64,000 nucleotides of DNA. Origin: Ignavigranum ruoffiae. GTDB taxonomy: Bacteria > Bacillota > Bacilli > Lactobacillales > Aerococcaceae. The first letter of the stretch is position 1. Every line of letters starts with the position of its first letter. The position numbers and the translations under genes were made by a program. The notes beneath the pieces were generated by a model, which saw only the letters and a program-made list of their open reading frames with translations, did not search any database and was not told the origin of the DNA. Below are positions 63,732 through 64,000 of the stretch, piece after piece. Where the stretch lies: assembly GCF_900110675.1 (NCBI RefSeq), contig NZ_FOEN01000006.1, forward strand, positions 1 through 64,000, written 5' to 3'.

Positions 63732-64000
63732 TTAAGCTTTATTTTGATAATTATAAGCTAACATTCTCAAACCGTTAAGAATGACCAGAATAGTCGAGCC
63801 TTCGTGACCAACAACACCAATCGGCAAGTTAATCGCTTGGAATAGATTGGAAATAATTAGTAAGACAATCACAGAGAGTGAGAAGATAATATTTTGCTTG
63901 GTAATCTGATGCATCTTATGTGATAGACCAATGGCGAATGGTAATTGATCTAGACTATCTTTAATCAAGACAATATCTGAAGTTTCCATAGCGATGTCGG
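63732..64000 (-). CDS. Heavy-metal P-type ATPase, C-terminal part (cut by the window edge)
   Basis: Only the last 89 or so residues are present. The frame continues past the edge (upstream codons read D-I-A before METSDIVLIKDSL). DIAMETSDIVLIKD follows the GDGxNDxPAL hinge typical of P1B ATPases. The last membrane helices end in GVVGHEGSTILVILNGLRML, the pattern of cadmium/zinc exporters. The metal cannot be fixed without the N-terminal and middle motifs. It is convergent with serS. Confidence 0.88.
   Translation of the reverse strand, partial: DIAMETSDIVLIKDSLDQLPFAIGLSHKMHQITKQNIIFSLSVIVLLIISNLFQAINLPIGVVGHEGSTILVILNGLRMLAYNYQNKA

Overview
The window is low-GC Gram-positive DNA with lactic-acid-bacterium gene content. 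The evidence is an IS1216/ISS1-type IS6 element, a two-promoter-box layout with AGGAGG ribosome sites, a serine T-box, a penicillin-binding protein close to Pbp2a, a sortase-type surface protein, and YhaO/YhaN/YhaM and CcpN/PpsR gene pairs. The mix (glutathione reductase, PPDK, extracellular electron-transfer genes) suggests Lactobacillales, perhaps Aerococcaceae. The family assignment is inference only. The first feature is a complete insertion sequence and the last gene is cut by the window end.

Layout. 1-1.4 kb: IS element and a gene-free stretch of foldback repeats (families A and B). 1.5-12.8 kb: housekeeping genes (uvrC, an M3 peptidase, an oxidoreductase, a DEAD helicase, a glycosyltransferase, glutathione reductase, GlsB-type protein, acyl-ACP thioesterase, map). 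12.9-17 kb, minus strand: flavodoxin, M29 aminopeptidase, small membrane protein, glycosyltransferase, galU. 17.2-26.1 kb, plus strand: exopolysaccharide cluster (galE, a degenerate LCP-like protein, ugd, glycosyltransferases, flippase, polymerase-like protein, Wzz-like protein). 26.1-26.7 kb: a second gene-free stretch with inverted copies of the same A and B repeats. 26.7-30.9 kb: ppdK-ccpN-ppsR. 30.9-33.1 kb: a DUF368/PopT transporter divergent from a glutaredoxin-like gene, cdd and a VOC protein. 33.2-33.5 kb: an unidentified small RNA with its own promoter and terminator. 33.5-43 kb: M20 hydrolase, class A PBP, YlbF-like protein, YhaO/YhaN/YhaM and an SRPBCC protein. 43-47.2 kb: tRNA-Arg(CCG), two secreted or surface proteins, hit, a YtxH-like gene, prsA. 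47.2-51.7 kb: alpha-glucoside PTS operon (EIICB, GH4 hydrolase, RpiR regulator). 51.7-59.4 kb: flavin-based extracellular electron transfer (FLEET) locus. 59.5-64 kb: rplY/ctc, queG, trmL, T-box and serS, and the C-terminus of a P-type metal ATPase.

How the genes work together. GalU, GalE and Ugd make UDP-glucose, UDP-galactose and UDP-glucuronate for the glycosyltransferases, flippase and polymerase of the 18-26 kb cluster. In the FLEET locus, Ndh2 passes NADH electrons to a demethylmenaquinone-type quinone made with DmkA and DmkB. EetA/EetB and the flavinylated lipoprotein PplA (flavinylated by the ApbE-type FmnB) then carry electrons outward. This PplA has two flavinylation sites on a 42-bp-repeat acidic stalk. 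PPDK, its repressor-like CBS protein and its regulatory kinase/phosphatase form one control unit.

The most unusual items are the two foldback repeat families, whose copies show compensatory changes in their stems, the unassigned small RNA at 33.3-33.5 kb, and the PplA architecture. No CRISPR array, prophage or origin was seen.
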